Source of the DNA: Faucicola osloensis_C
Lineage (GTDB): Bacteria; Pseudomonadota; Gammaproteobacteria; Pseudomonadales; Moraxellaceae
Length of the DNA stretch: 64,000 nt
Direction of reading: 5' to 3'
Assembly (NCBI GenBank): GCA_019353055.1
Contig: JABAHL010000009.1
Coordinates: 25,908 to 89,907 of the forward strand
This document shows, in pieces, positions 54,784 through 63,947 of the stretch (positions within the stretch are counted from its first letter, which is position 1; each line of letters starts with the position of its first letter). Both the position numbers and the translations under genes were made by a program. The notes beneath the pieces were generated by a model that made no database searches, was not told where the DNA came from, and was given only the letters and a program-made list of their open reading frames with translations.

Positions 54784-54857
54784 AACTATTATTTTATAGT
54801 TAAATTTATTGACTATGAATTCATAGTTAAATAATATAACTATAAAATCATAGTTAA
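54784..54857. promoter_or_regulatory. Three 20-bp palindromic operators at exact 27-bp spacing
   Basis: TAACTATTATTTTATAGTTA (54784), TGACTATGAATTCATAGTTA (54811) and TAACTATAAAATCATAGTTA (54838). Each has form TAACTAT-N6-ATAGTTA (the second has one mismatch), and the starts lie exactly 27 bp apart. The last ends 11 bp before ATG 54869, covering the expected promoter and ribosome-binding region. This is the layout of a cooperative repressor site array. Confidence 0.85.
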
Positions 54858-54868
54858 AAGAGAACATT

Positions 54869-56062
54869 ATGACGACGGGCAATATTGTCTATCAAGAGAA
54901 CTATTTTCCTAGGCCGAAAGATGAAAATAAAATTTGGCGTAAAATTGAAAGTGGTAATCATTTATTGCTATTGGCCCCTCGTCGAGTCGGCAAATCCTCT
55001 ATGATCCAATTTCTAAAGGATCAGCCTAGAACTGGCTATACTGTCATATATAGCTATGTCCAGGCTTGTGATAGCGAGCAAAAATTTTATGAGAAGCTAC
55101 TATTGGATATTAATCAATCTGAGTTTATTAATCAGGACAAACTGTTCAATAGGCAATTCAGGGACAGTTTAGGTAAGTTGGCGGTTAACTTCTCATTCGA
55201 ATTCGTAGGCGTAAAAATTGCTACTGATATTAAAAAACAACCTGTACCATTTACTCAAAAAACTGTCCGTCAAGTGTTATTAGAAGCCTTAAAAGATAAT
55301 GATATCAAAATCATCTTAGCCATCGACGAGTTCCCTGACGTCCTTTTGACCATTTATGAACAAATAGGAGTAGGGGCGGCAAAGGCATTTTTAGCCAGTA
55401 TTCGTGAACTATGCCAAGACATAACGTTCAGTCGTCATATTCAATTCATTTTTACAGGTTCAATTGGACTGGATACTTTGGCTAAAAAGCTGAATTTAAG
55501 CAATCTTATTAACATGCTAACTGAAGTGGGTATTTCTCCATTAACAGATGCAGAAGCCTATAACTTTATTGATTTTTATCTGAAAAATCAACGAGTATCA
55601 GTGCAATTGCCAACTTCAATCAAACAGCTGATGATCGATCAGATAGGCTGGAATATGCCGTACTACCTAAGCTTAGTTTGCGATCAAATGATTGATGATG
55701 ACGTAGACTTTAATCAAATAGATAGTCAGCAAGTTTTAGACAGTATTAATCGTCTGTTTGCCCAGGAAAATACCACCAAATTCTCGCATTGGCGTGAACG
55801 CTTAAACCGATTAGAGCCGCTAGAAAAGCAATTTTCATTAAAGCTACTACAATTGGTTAGTCAGCAAGAACAAGCCCTGAGCCACGCTGAAGCGTTCAAT
55901 TTAAGTCAATATGCAGACTTTAGAGACAGTGTCAGTTTTAACTATGTCATAAATGCCTTGCAAACAGAAGGGTATTTATTTCAGGAATTCACTGAAAACA
56001 GCTCTCGCTATCGCTTTACCTCACCTTTATTAAAACAATGGTGGCAACGTTATGGAAACTAA
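54869..56062 (+). CDS. AAA-type ATPase, first gene of the ATPase pair
   Basis: P-loop ATPase of 397 aa. Walker A APRRVGKSS (36-44) and Walker B IILAIDEFPDV (151-154 AIDE) are complete, with a sensor-1-like IQFIFTGSIGLDTLAKKLN. Residues 250-397 are helical and may form a winged-helix/lid (SFNYVINALQTEGYLFQEFT and YRFTSPLLKQWWQRYGN). This resembles AAA_35/ATPase_2-type proteins seen in mobile islands; the role is unknown. AGAG precedes the ATG, which lies just after the operator array. It overlaps the next ATPase gene by 11 bp, so the two proteins probably work together. Confidence 0.8.
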   Translation: MTTGNIVYQENYFPRPKDENKIWRKIESGNHLLLLAPRRVGKSSMIQFLKDQPRTGYTVIYSYVQACDSEQKFYEKLLLDINQSEFINQDKLFNRQFRDSLGKLAVNFSFEFVGVKIATDIKKQPVPFTQKTVRQVLLEALKDNDIKIILAIDEFPDVLLTIYEQIGVGAAKAFLASIRELCQDITFSRHIQFIFTGSIGLDTLAKKLNLSNLINMLTEVGISPLTDAEAYNFIDFYLKNQRVSVQLPTSIKQLMIDQIGWNMPYYLSLVCDQMIDDDVDFNQIDSQQVLDSINRLFAQENTTKFSHWRERLNRLEPLEKQFSLKLLQLVSQQEQALSHAEAFNLSQYADFRDSVSFNYVINALQTEGYLFQEFTENSSRYRFTSPLLKQWWQRYGN

Positions 56063-58142
56063 TATTCAGCCAACGGCAAACGGTTCTATTTTACTATATA
56101 ACACGCAGAATATCGGTGAAGAACAGCTAAAAGCCCAGTTTACGCTTCGTACCAAAGAATATGAAAAAATATGGCAGGATATTAAAACCCATACCATGGA
56201 TCATCCTGCAACCCACTATTTAATTCAAGGCATTAGAGGGGCAGGGAAGACCACACTATTGACCAGGCTGTATTACGCAGTTAATGATTATGCCAAGCTA
56301 AATCAATGGCTGATTCCTATTTTGTTTAATGAAGAGGAATATGGCGTTTTCTCACTATTTACCTTTTGGCTTAAAGTAGCTGAAAAGCTCAGCCAAACAG
56401 ATAAACAGCGGTATGGAGATCTGTATAACCAGCTACAACACCTTGAAGTAGGTCAAGAAGGTCAAGCTTGGTCCCTAATTAGAAAGAGCTTACAGCAACA
56501 CCGACATAAGCTATTGCTACTCATTGATAATTTAGCGGAACTCTTTGCCTCATTTGATGCAACCGAAAATGCCCAGTTACGAGAGATACTAAGCTTACAT
56601 CCTGAAATACGATTAGTTGGTGGCTCATCCATAATTTTAGACGCACACTTTGATGGCACAGCACCTTTTTATCAATTTTTTAAGTTAATAAGTCTAAAAG
56701 CGATTTCTGAATCAGAAATGCATCAACTTTTTATTACTTTGGCCAAACAATTTAGTGATTCAGCCGTCGATAAAATTCAAACTATTATCCAAGAGCACCC
56801 AGAACGGCTTGAAGCCATACGTCGTTTAGTTGATGGTGTTCCAAGAACACTCTTACTATTGTTTCAAATTATTATGGAAGGGGACAAAGACAGTAGTTTT
56901 GCCTACTTAGAAGAAACGATTGATAAAACTACGCCCCTATATAAACATCGAATGGATGACTTGTCGAAGCAACAGCAGGTTATTGTGCATCATATTGCCA
57001 TGAATTGGGATGCAATAAGTGCTAAAGAGATTGCTCAGCAGACGCGATTGCCCAGCAAAACAGTTTCTGCCCAACTCGTTGAGTTGCAGAAACGTTGGGT
57101 CATTGAAAAAGTTCCCACTAATAGTCGTAATCATTTATATCGAGTACAAGAGCGTTTTTTTAATATTTGGTACCTAATGCGGTATGGAGCAAAACAAGAT
57201 AAGCGGCGGGTGTTATGGTTAACCAAGTTTTTAGAAAATTGGCATACCGAAAAAGAGTTATCCATCAAACTTGTTGAAACCGTGGTTCAATTAGTTGATA
57301 AAGATAATAAAACGCAAGACTTACTAGTTAATGCGTTGTTAGCTTCTAATAAAATTGATCCCGATATACGAAAAGCCATTAAAAAGGAATATGATAATCG
57401 ATTAGACCGCCAATCTATCACCCTAGATAACTCGCAGCCACAAATTCAAGCAGAATTCTCAGAGCTGATTAAAACGGCAGATGATATAACTGTCGCCAAA
57501 TTTATTGAACAGCATGGTGGTAAGATGTCATTAACTGACTATGTTATCTTTAACCATCAGCTATACACCATGCAATCAAAATTATTTGACCCTGCAAAAA
57601 TTCTATCGCATGTTTTAACGCAGTCCAATACTGGATTGTTCGAGTTTATGCATCTATTCACAGCAATCTATCGCAAGAATCTAGTTGGCTATAAGGATGT
57701 GAGTATTCAGATGCTCGGGGCAAGCTTACAGCAGATGCCAGAAAATACAATATTTACTAATATCATGCCCATGATATCTATATTCTGGACGCTATGTATT
57801 TGGGGTAATCATTTTGAGGTTGTAGCTGAGATATTAAAAAATGATTTGGTACAAGATTTATTTGATAGTGAGTTATTAGAAGTTAGCGACTATGAAATGG
57901 ATGCTTTAAAAGAGGTATTTTTTGATGATTTTATTGAAATGCTCCTAGTTAAAGAGCAATACGAAATGGCTTACCGATTATTTGAACAGTTTAATTTAAA
58001 AGAGTTACTAAAGCCTTATTACTATGCCACTTTAAGCTTTCTAGATGATGAGCGTGAGCAAGAATACCTACGTATGGGACCTGAGCTTTTACAAATAGTT
58101 CAGGAATTTAAGGAAAATATAATAAAGCAACGCAGGAAATAA
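56052..58142 (+). CDS. Large ATPase with winged-helix domain, second gene of the pair
   Basis: A 696-residue NTPase. Walker A GIRGAGKTT (60-68), Walker B HKLLLLIDN (155-160, Asn in place of the usual acidic second residue), sensor VGGSS (189-193). A winged-helix follows (residues ~305-360: SAKEIAQQTRLPSKTVSAQL then VELQKRWVIEKV) and then ~330 residues of helical repeats, as in STAND-type signal ATPases. The wHTH could bind the operator array upstream. No known defence family can be named with confidence. The frame ends 49 bp before the methyltransferase ATG. Confidence 0.75.
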   Translation: METNIQPTANGSILLYNTQNIGEEQLKAQFTLRTKEYEKIWQDIKTHTMDHPATHYLIQGIRGAGKTTLLTRLYYAVNDYAKLNQWLIPILFNEEEYGVFSLFTFWLKVAEKLSQTDKQRYGDLYNQLQHLEVGQEGQAWSLIRKSLQQHRHKLLLLIDNLAELFASFDATENAQLREILSLHPEIRLVGGSSIILDAHFDGTAPFYQFFKLISLKAISESEMHQLFITLAKQFSDSAVDKIQTIIQEHPERLEAIRRLVDGVPRTLLLLFQIIMEGDKDSSFAYLEETIDKTTPLYKHRMDDLSKQQQVIVHHIAMNWDAISAKEIAQQTRLPSKTVSAQLVELQKRWVIEKVPTNSRNHLYRVQERFFNIWYLMRYGAKQDKRRVLWLTKFLENWHTEKELSIKLVETVVQLVDKDNKTQDLLVNALLASNKIDPDIRKAIKKEYDNRLDRQSITLDNSQPQIQAEFSELIKTADDITVAKFIEQHGGKMSLTDYVIFNHQLYTMQSKLFDPAKILSHVLTQSNTGLFEFMHLFTAIYRKNLVGYKDVSIQMLGASLQQMPENTIFTNIMPMISIFWTLCIWGNHFEVVAEILKNDLVQDLFDSELLEVSDYEMDALKEVFFDDFIEMLLVKEQYEMAYRLFEQFNLKELLKPYYYATLSFLDDEREQEYLRMGPELLQIVQEFKENIIKQRRK

Positions 58143-58191
58143 TTAAATATTTTTAATTTGGCTTTTGTAGTTGAGATTGAGTTTAGAATAT

Positions 58192-59619
58192 ATGAAACTA
58201 ATTTATGATTTTGAAAAAGAAATTCAGGTTGAACGATTTCAACCTATAGAATCTAAAAGTATGGCAAATTCTGATATTGAAGAAATTTGCACAGATAATC
58301 TAATAAAATTTCGTAGAATTTTTAAAAAAAATAGAACCCCTCTTAGAGTCAGTTTTCGAGATTTGACCTTTTGGTTAAAATCAAATGATATTTATACCCA
58401 TAGAATTCACTCCTATCCAGGTAAAATTCTTCCACAAATAGTTGAATTCTTTATTAATGCTAGTTATTTAGATGAAAAAGTTATCTTGGATCCATTTTGT
58501 GGCTCAGGGACTATAGCTTTACAAGCTTCCTTAAAAGGCTTTCAAACCTATACTGCTGATGTGAACCCCTTCGCTCAACTTTTAACTTATACCAAAACAT
58601 ACCCATTTTGTCCAGATAAGCTTAAATCAGATTTAAAATTAATTTTAGATGAATATGGAAACGTTAAAGATTTTCCGTCCATTAATATTATTAACGCTGA
58701 AATATGGTATTCTTCAAAAAGAAAAGAGGAGTTAGAAAAACTGATAAATTGTATTAGGCTTACTGTTAGTAAAGAAAATGTTAACTTTTTCCTTATATGT
58801 TTCTCTTCTCTGGCAAAATCTTTCAGCTTTGCTGATCCAGCAATTAGTGTACCAGTTAGATTAAAAGTAAAATCTAATCTATCCTACAACCATAACACAA
58901 ATATTTTAAAAAGATTGAGCTGGATTGAAGATTCAAATATTCTAGAAGAATTTAAAAAAATTGTATACTCCAATATTCACCGTGTAACTTCAACCAATCT
59001 AATTTTACCTACCCGTCTCGCAAATATTTCCGTTGGTGATGATGCAAAATCGTTAGTAAATCCGAAGAAAGAAAATGAGAGATTACCTAATGGTAAAATA
59101 CCATTAATAATCACGTCTCCACCATACGGCAGTGCTCAAAAATATATTCGAGCTTCAAGCCTATCACTCAATTGGCTAGAATTAGCAGATCCAAAAAGTT
59201 TAAGGATACTAGATAAACAATCAATTGGAAGTGAAAATTTGAATAAATCAAAAATTGATTTTAAGAACCACTTTATACCACCTTATTTTCAAAATCTATT
59301 GCTTGAACTATCAAAAATAAATTATAAAAGAGCTTTAATAACATATAAATACTTTTTAGATTTAAGAGAAAGTATGCAAGAAATGTCTCGTGTATTATGT
59401 AAAAATGGACAATTAGTTATAATAATTGGCAATAACAATGTTTGTGGAAGCTTAGTAAGAAACGACTTATATTTAATAGAAATTTGCAAGGAGTTTGGAT
59501 TAAATTTAAATTTATTTTTGCTAGATAGTATTAAGAGTAGGGGACTGTTAACGAGAAGACACAGCACAGCTTCTATAATAGCTGATGAATCTATTTTAGT
59601 ATTTGAGAAAGAGATATGA
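58192..59619 (+). CDS. DNA methyltransferase (SPPY-type) of the putative defence operon
   Basis: AdoMet-dependent DNA methyltransferase of the N4-cytosine/N6-adenine type. ATG 58192 is preferred; a TTG at 58171 also opens the frame. From ATG the protein is 475 aa: an N-terminal PGK motif (HSYPGKILPQIVEFFINASY), AdoMet motif I ILDPFCGSGTIALQASLKGF (100-106 DPFCGSG), an acidic motif II in TADVNPFAQLL, and catalytic motif IV TSPPYGSAQKYIRASSLSLN (309-312 SPPY). No restriction endonuclease is fused or adjacent. It overlaps the phosphoribosyltransferase-like gene by 4 bp (ATGA), so it is part of the four-gene operon. Confidence 0.85.
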   Translation: MKLIYDFEKEIQVERFQPIESKSMANSDIEEICTDNLIKFRRIFKKNRTPLRVSFRDLTFWLKSNDIYTHRIHSYPGKILPQIVEFFINASYLDEKVILDPFCGSGTIALQASLKGFQTYTADVNPFAQLLTYTKTYPFCPDKLKSDLKLILDEYGNVKDFPSINIINAEIWYSSKRKEELEKLINCIRLTVSKENVNFFLICFSSLAKSFSFADPAISVPVRLKVKSNLSYNHNTNILKRLSWIEDSNILEEFKKIVYSNIHRVTSTNLILPTRLANISVGDDAKSLVNPKKENERLPNGKIPLIITSPPYGSAQKYIRASSLSLNWLELADPKSLRILDKQSIGSENLNKSKIDFKNHFIPPYFQNLLLELSKINYKRALITYKYFLDLRESMQEMSRVLCKNGQLVIIIGNNNVCGSLVRNDLYLIEICKEFGLNLNLFLLDSIKSRGLLTRRHSTASIIADESILVFEKEI

Positions 59620-60626
59620 GCAATTTTTATGATGGTAATGATGTTTCAAGATTATATAATGATATCTTAACAATTGAAAAAAATGTGTGGAAAAATAATT
59701 TAGGTAAACCTGAAATTGAAACTTGGCTTGACCAATTCAATGGTGACTTTATCGATGAAGAACTAGAAAAAAAATATATGTTATATGCTTTATCAAAATT
59801 TATGTATTTTGATCAAAAGCTAGTTAGGGAAATGCTTAAATCGCTTTATAGAGATAATATTCAACCATTAATTCTTCAAGAAGTAAAAAATAGTCATGAT
59901 AAGATTCTAAGCGAAGCAGAAATAAGAAGTTATTTTAATACTGAATTGAGCCAAACTAAGATTATAGGTATAGGGAATCCTTCGGAAAGTGGAACTCATT
60001 TATTATATCTCTTTAGACAAATCAATAAATTGTCAACAAAATTATTTAGTGATATTTATGAATGTTTTGAACCTTATATTGATAGCAATCAAAATGAAGA
60101 TGATGATAAAAAAGCTAAAATTTCTTGGAGAAAAAATACTAAATCTGCAGTTGGGGATGAGATATTAAATATTAAGAGATATATATTCTTCGATGATTTA
60201 GTCGGTGGTGGAACACAAGTAGAAAAATATTTAGGAAACCTTCTTCAATGTATCAGATTAAGCCATACAGATGTTGATATATTCTTCTTCTCCTTATTTG
60301 CTACACAAGAAGGAATTAATCATCTTAATAAGCCCGAATTATTTAATGGTAAAGCCAAATGTCTTTTTGAGTTAGATGAAACCTTTAAAGCTTGTTCAAA
60401 TGATTCAAGAATTACTTCTAACAAACCAGATTGGTTCGACATAGCTATGTTTAAAAATTTGATCAAACATTATGGACAAAAAATATCTAGTACGCCTTTT
60501 GGTCATGGAGATTGTCAACTTCTTATTGGTTTCTTCCACAACACTCCAAATAATACCTTACCAGTTTTCTGGGTTAATAAAGATTGGTACCCAATTTTTC
60601 CCAGATTTGGAAAGTCCACAAGGTAA
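59616..60626 (+). CDS. Phosphoribosyltransferase-like conflict-system protein (PRTase-CE type)
   Basis: A 336-residue protein with the type I PRTase PRPP loop FFDDLVGGGT (191-200), i.e. hydrophobic-Asp-Asp-x2-x-G-G-T. The N-terminal ~110 residues are helical; GNPSESGTHLLYLFRQ (120-135) contributes a second conserved motif, and the C-terminus has FGHGDCQLLIGFFHNTPNNT then LPVFW. This combination matches what I recall as the PRTase-CE family of prokaryotic conflict systems. It could use PRPP or a nucleotide to modify a target. It is coupled by ATGA to the methyltransferase and lies 61 bp before the ATPase gene. Confidence 0.72.
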   Translation: MSNFYDGNDVSRLYNDILTIEKNVWKNNLGKPEIETWLDQFNGDFIDEELEKKYMLYALSKFMYFDQKLVREMLKSLYRDNIQPLILQEVKNSHDKILSEAEIRSYFNTELSQTKIIGIGNPSESGTHLLYLFRQINKLSTKLFSDIYECFEPYIDSNQNEDDDKKAKISWRKNTKSAVGDEILNIKRYIFFDDLVGGGTQVEKYLGNLLQCIRLSHTDVDIFFFSLFATQEGINHLNKPELFNGKAKCLFELDETFKACSNDSRITSNKPDWFDIAMFKNLIKHYGQKISSTPFGHGDCQLLIGFFHNTPNNTLPVFWVNKDWYPIFPRFGKSTR

Positions 60627-60687
60627 TAATTAATGATTAATATAATTTTTTTAGAAAAATATAAACTTTAGGTTAAGAGTAAATTAT

Positions 60688-62748
60688 ATGGATTTAAACA
60701 ACCCATTCTCATCTTCCAAAGCATCAGACTATACTGATGAGCAAATAAATAGTTTTTGGACGGAAATGGATCCTGAGTTTTTAAACTCAGTAATAGAACC
60801 CAACTCTACTAAATCATCTTTTATTCTTGGTGGTAAGGGTAGTGGAAAAACCCACATATTAAGGCATCATTCATATTTTTCAACTAAGCTTAGGGAAGTA
60901 AATTTAAGCCCAATTGAAATAGCTTTAAAATACAAATTTATCGGCGTTTTTATTAGAGCTAATGGGTTAGATGCCGCTAAATTTAAAAGCATTGATGGAG
61001 AAAATGAAAGTTTATGGCAAAAGTTATTTGGTCTATCATTTGAATTAAAGATATTAGATGCTCTGTTAGAAATTCTGAATGATATTGAGAATTTATCAGG
61101 AGAAAGTGAAAATTTTGATTTAAATGGATTTTTTCAAAACTTGCTTTGCGATAATTTTGACATAAAAGCTATTAACTTTCTATCGCTTGCAGAATTTAGA
61201 CTATGGGTAAAACAAACGTCTAAATCAATCAATTCTTTAGTCAATGATTATGCTTTCACTAGAAAGTTAGATTTTAAAGTTCCGTTTGAATTAGGTTCAC
61301 TCTTATTTAATTTGAAAAAAGCAATTAAAGCTTGGAATTCAAATGTTGGTAAAGTCAATTTTCTTTTTTTGATAGATGAAGTGGAGAACTTAAAACTTAT
61401 TTCCCATCAAGAAGTATTACAAACATTTATAAGATATGGTGAAGGCTCAGTAACGTTTAGAATTAGTGGAAGAAGATATGCCCTAAAAACATACAATACC
61501 ATTGGAGGAGAACCAAACAGGGAAAATGCTGAATTTAAAAAAATATACCTTGACGAGAATCTACTGAATCTACCAAAGTATAAGGTGTTTGCCGAAAAAC
61601 TAGTCCATAACAGATTAGAAATGGCTGGATTTTTAAAAGAAAGCAAAAAATTTAAAATTGATCAAGTTTTCGAAGAGGTCAATGATAAGAATTTTTACGA
61701 AGAGTTCCTCAATAGTTACTTAGGTGAAAAAAAGAACACTTATGATGCATTTAAGAATTTTGAAAGGGCTCTATTAAATAGCGAGCAAAAAGACTTAGAT
61801 TCGTTGAAAATAAATTGCATAGTTTGTTATCTAAAAGATAACTTTCCTTTATTAATTCAAAAGCATAATATATTGATGTTTATAAAGAAATGGAAGAAAA
61901 ATACAAATTTAATTGAATTGTCCGCGGACATAAATACAAAAGCTAATAATTTTATAAATGGCAAGTCAGATGACAAAACTTATCATACGTCTTTATCACA
62001 TTGGAAAAATGATTTACTTGCACAAATATTTAAAGATAATAACAAGCCCGTAGTTTATGCAGGTTTTGATAATTTTATAAAAATGTCATCTAATAATACG
62101 AGAAATTTGCTGACAATATTAAGTAATATCTATGATTTAGCTTATTTTAATAGAATTGATATTTTAGCAGGGAGTAGAGTATCGATAAAAATCCAATCAG
62201 AAGGAGTATACAATACAGCAAAGTATATGTCAGAATACGATGCATCCTATGGCTATGTATCTGAAGAAGCACGAAATTCAATTTATAAATTAGCTACTTT
62301 ATTAAGAACGGCCCGCTTTTCATTAAATATACCTGAAGTATCTCCCTTGTATATAAGCTTTGACGAAAATAAGTTATCTGATAGGTCTAAAACAATTATT
62401 CAAAATGCACTGAATTACTCATTTCTTCTAGAATTTAATGATGGAAGAAGTGATAGAAATAGTAAATCAATTAAACGAAAGTTATTTTTAAATCCAATGC
62501 TCTCACCACGATGGGAATTACCAATTTCTAGAAGAGGAGATTTGAGTTTAAATGTTAATATGGTAGAAGCAATATTTGTTCCGGAAAAGGGTGATTTTGA
62601 TCGTTTACTCAGTGAAACTAATGCCAAATGGAATAAATTAAAGATTAAAAATAATTCAAGAAAAGTTAGAAATAGTGCTTCTATTGAAAAGGACTCTTTT
62701 GATGAATCATCCACAAGTCCTCAACTAAATTTATTTCTACAATCTTAG
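60688..62748 (+). CDS. ORC/CDC6-like large ATPase of the defence operon
   Basis: A 686-residue P-loop ATPase. It has Walker A ILGGKGSGKTHILRHH (48-56), Walker B VNFLFLIDEVENL (228-231 LIDE) and an arginine-containing sensor FRISGRRYALKTYNT (257-263), a layout seen in ORC/CDC6-type and STAND-like regulators. The C-terminal ~400 residues are helical, charged and lack a recognised catalytic motif. ATG 60688 follows TAAGAG. It lies 61 bp after the PRTase-like gene and 10 bp before the last gene. A role as sensor or switch for the methyltransferase/PRTase pair is inferred. Confidence 0.75.
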   Translation: MDLNNPFSSSKASDYTDEQINSFWTEMDPEFLNSVIEPNSTKSSFILGGKGSGKTHILRHHSYFSTKLREVNLSPIEIALKYKFIGVFIRANGLDAAKFKSIDGENESLWQKLFGLSFELKILDALLEILNDIENLSGESENFDLNGFFQNLLCDNFDIKAINFLSLAEFRLWVKQTSKSINSLVNDYAFTRKLDFKVPFELGSLLFNLKKAIKAWNSNVGKVNFLFLIDEVENLKLISHQEVLQTFIRYGEGSVTFRISGRRYALKTYNTIGGEPNRENAEFKKIYLDENLLNLPKYKVFAEKLVHNRLEMAGFLKESKKFKIDQVFEEVNDKNFYEEFLNSYLGEKKNTYDAFKNFERALLNSEQKDLDSLKINCIVCYLKDNFPLLIQKHNILMFIKKWKKNTNLIELSADINTKANNFINGKSDDKTYHTSLSHWKNDLLAQIFKDNNKPVVYAGFDNFIKMSSNNTRNLLTILSNIYDLAYFNRIDILAGSRVSIKIQSEGVYNTAKYMSEYDASYGYVSEEARNSIYKLATLLRTARFSLNIPEVSPLYISFDENKLSDRSKTIIQNALNYSFLLEFNDGRSDRNSKSIKRKLFLNPMLSPRWELPISRRGDLSLNVNMVEAIFVPEKGDFDRLLSETNAKWNKLKIKNNSRKVRNSASIEKDSFDESSTSPQLNLFLQS

Positions 62749-62758
62749 GTCATAAAAT

Positions 62759-63721
62759 ATGCCTAATTATTCAATTCTTGAAATAAGAGAAATTCCCTTA
62801 AACAATTCTAAAATATCTAAGGATTCTTTTGAGTTTTATGATATTTTTATTTCAGCCTTTAATTCAAGTCAAAGAGTTAATGACGTTTTTAATGCAGTGA
62901 ACGCTACTCATAAATATTGGATTATTCATCCTGAATATTCTTACGGTCATGAGGAGCTTCCCCATGAGGGAGAATGTATCAAACCAACAGCTAGTCAAGA
63001 AAGTCTTCAAGTAGATGAAATATTTCAAATGATTGGGGATATTAATAATAAAAAGATTTGCCTCGATATCACTGGATTTATGCGGCATGTTCTAATATTT
63101 CTAATAATATCTTTATTTAAAAGAGGTATCAGAAGTGTTGACATACTGTATTCTGAGCCTATTCACTATGAAAAGGATGAAAATACAGAGTTTGCCACAA
63201 AAATGGAAGATCTAGTTTCTCCAGTCCAAGGAACTGCTATTGACAGTGAGATAACTTCAAAAGACCACTTGATTATTAATATTGGTTATGACCATAAAGC
63301 TATAAGCCAAGTTACGACTTTTAAGGAGGATGCAAGTCTTCATCCAATTTTCTCCTTCCCATCACTTAGCCCTGATATGTATCAACAAAGTGCAATCAGA
63401 GCTTCAAAAATAGGTGCAGTAACTGAAAATAATGACTGGATTGTACAACGTAGATTTGCTCCTGCTAATAACCCTTTTGCTACAGCACAAATTTTGACTG
63501 AAATTTTAAAAGATATTGATAAGGAGGAAAATGTTTATCTGTCTCCACTCTCTACTAAAGCTCAAGTCTTAGGTTTTGCTATTTTTTGGATTGTAGAAGA
63601 AGCTAATAGAGATATATCTATCTTGTTGCCAGTTTGCAAAGAATATGCAAAAGAGACATCCAAAGGTATAAAAAGGATTTGGTTATACAAATTAGAATTT
63701 AATTATATAAAACGTTCCTAG
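62759..63721 (+). CDS. Protein with CARF-like Rossmannoid core, last gene of the operon
   Basis: A 320-residue cytosolic protein without a firm family match. The central segment KKICLDITGFMRHVLIFLII then SLFKRGIRSVDILYSEPIHY (about 98-137) resembles the strand-D-[IL]-[TS]-G-x-x-[RK] turn of CARF/Rossmann-type sensor domains (compare DxTGGT-like motifs of Csm6/Csx proteins). No HEPN R-x4-6-H motif is evident near the C-terminus. Position as the fourth gene, 10 bp after the ATPase, implies a partner role, perhaps nucleotide sensing. Confidence that it is a real gene is high; function is not established. Confidence 0.65.
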   Translation: MPNYSILEIREIPLNNSKISKDSFEFYDIFISAFNSSQRVNDVFNAVNATHKYWIIHPEYSYGHEELPHEGECIKPTASQESLQVDEIFQMIGDINNKKICLDITGFMRHVLIFLIISLFKRGIRSVDILYSEPIHYEKDENTEFATKMEDLVSPVQGTAIDSEITSKDHLIINIGYDHKAISQVTTFKEDASLHPIFSFPSLSPDMYQQSAIRASKIGAVTENNDWIVQRRFAPANNPFATAQILTEILKDIDKEENVYLSPLSTKAQVLGFAIFWIVEEANRDISILLPVCKEYAKETSKGIKRIWLYKLEFNYIKRS

Positions 63722-63882
63722 CTCGTAAGTCATTTTGAAAACATTCGAAAAAACGTTTATTTACTGAATTTTTAACTTCGCACAATTTATTTTATGTAAA
63801 ATAGTAAATTCGACCTAAATATATTTTTTGACAAAAACAACGAGAAAATGGCTTTAATAAAGCAGTTTAGGTCTTAATTTAG

Positions 63883-63912
63883 TTGATTATATAGTTAAAC
63901 CTATATTATAAT
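63883..63912 (+). promoter_or_regulatory. Promoter of the IS630-type transposase
   Basis: TTGATT (63883-63888) and TATAAT (63907-63912) are separated by 18 bp, 35 bp before ATG 63948. Between 63722 and 63882 no gene is visible; the stretch is AT-rich and probably contains the left IS end. Confidence 0.55.
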
Positions 63913-63947
63913 GAACACAATTTAAATTTTCATAGATAGATAGTGCC

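Noticed and set aside
54784..54857. Three regularly spaced repeats considered as a CRISPR array or plasmid iterons
   Set aside because: Spacers would be only 7 bp, each repeat is itself a palindrome, and no rep or cas gene is near. An operator array fits better.
58192..59619. Classical restriction-modification system
   Set aside because: No endonuclease motif is visible in the adjacent genes; the partners are PRTase-like, ATPase and CARF-like proteins.
63880..63900. Possible fourth operator (ATATAGTTA) near the right edge
   Set aside because: Only one half-site is present and it overlaps the -35/-10 region of the IS630 transposase.
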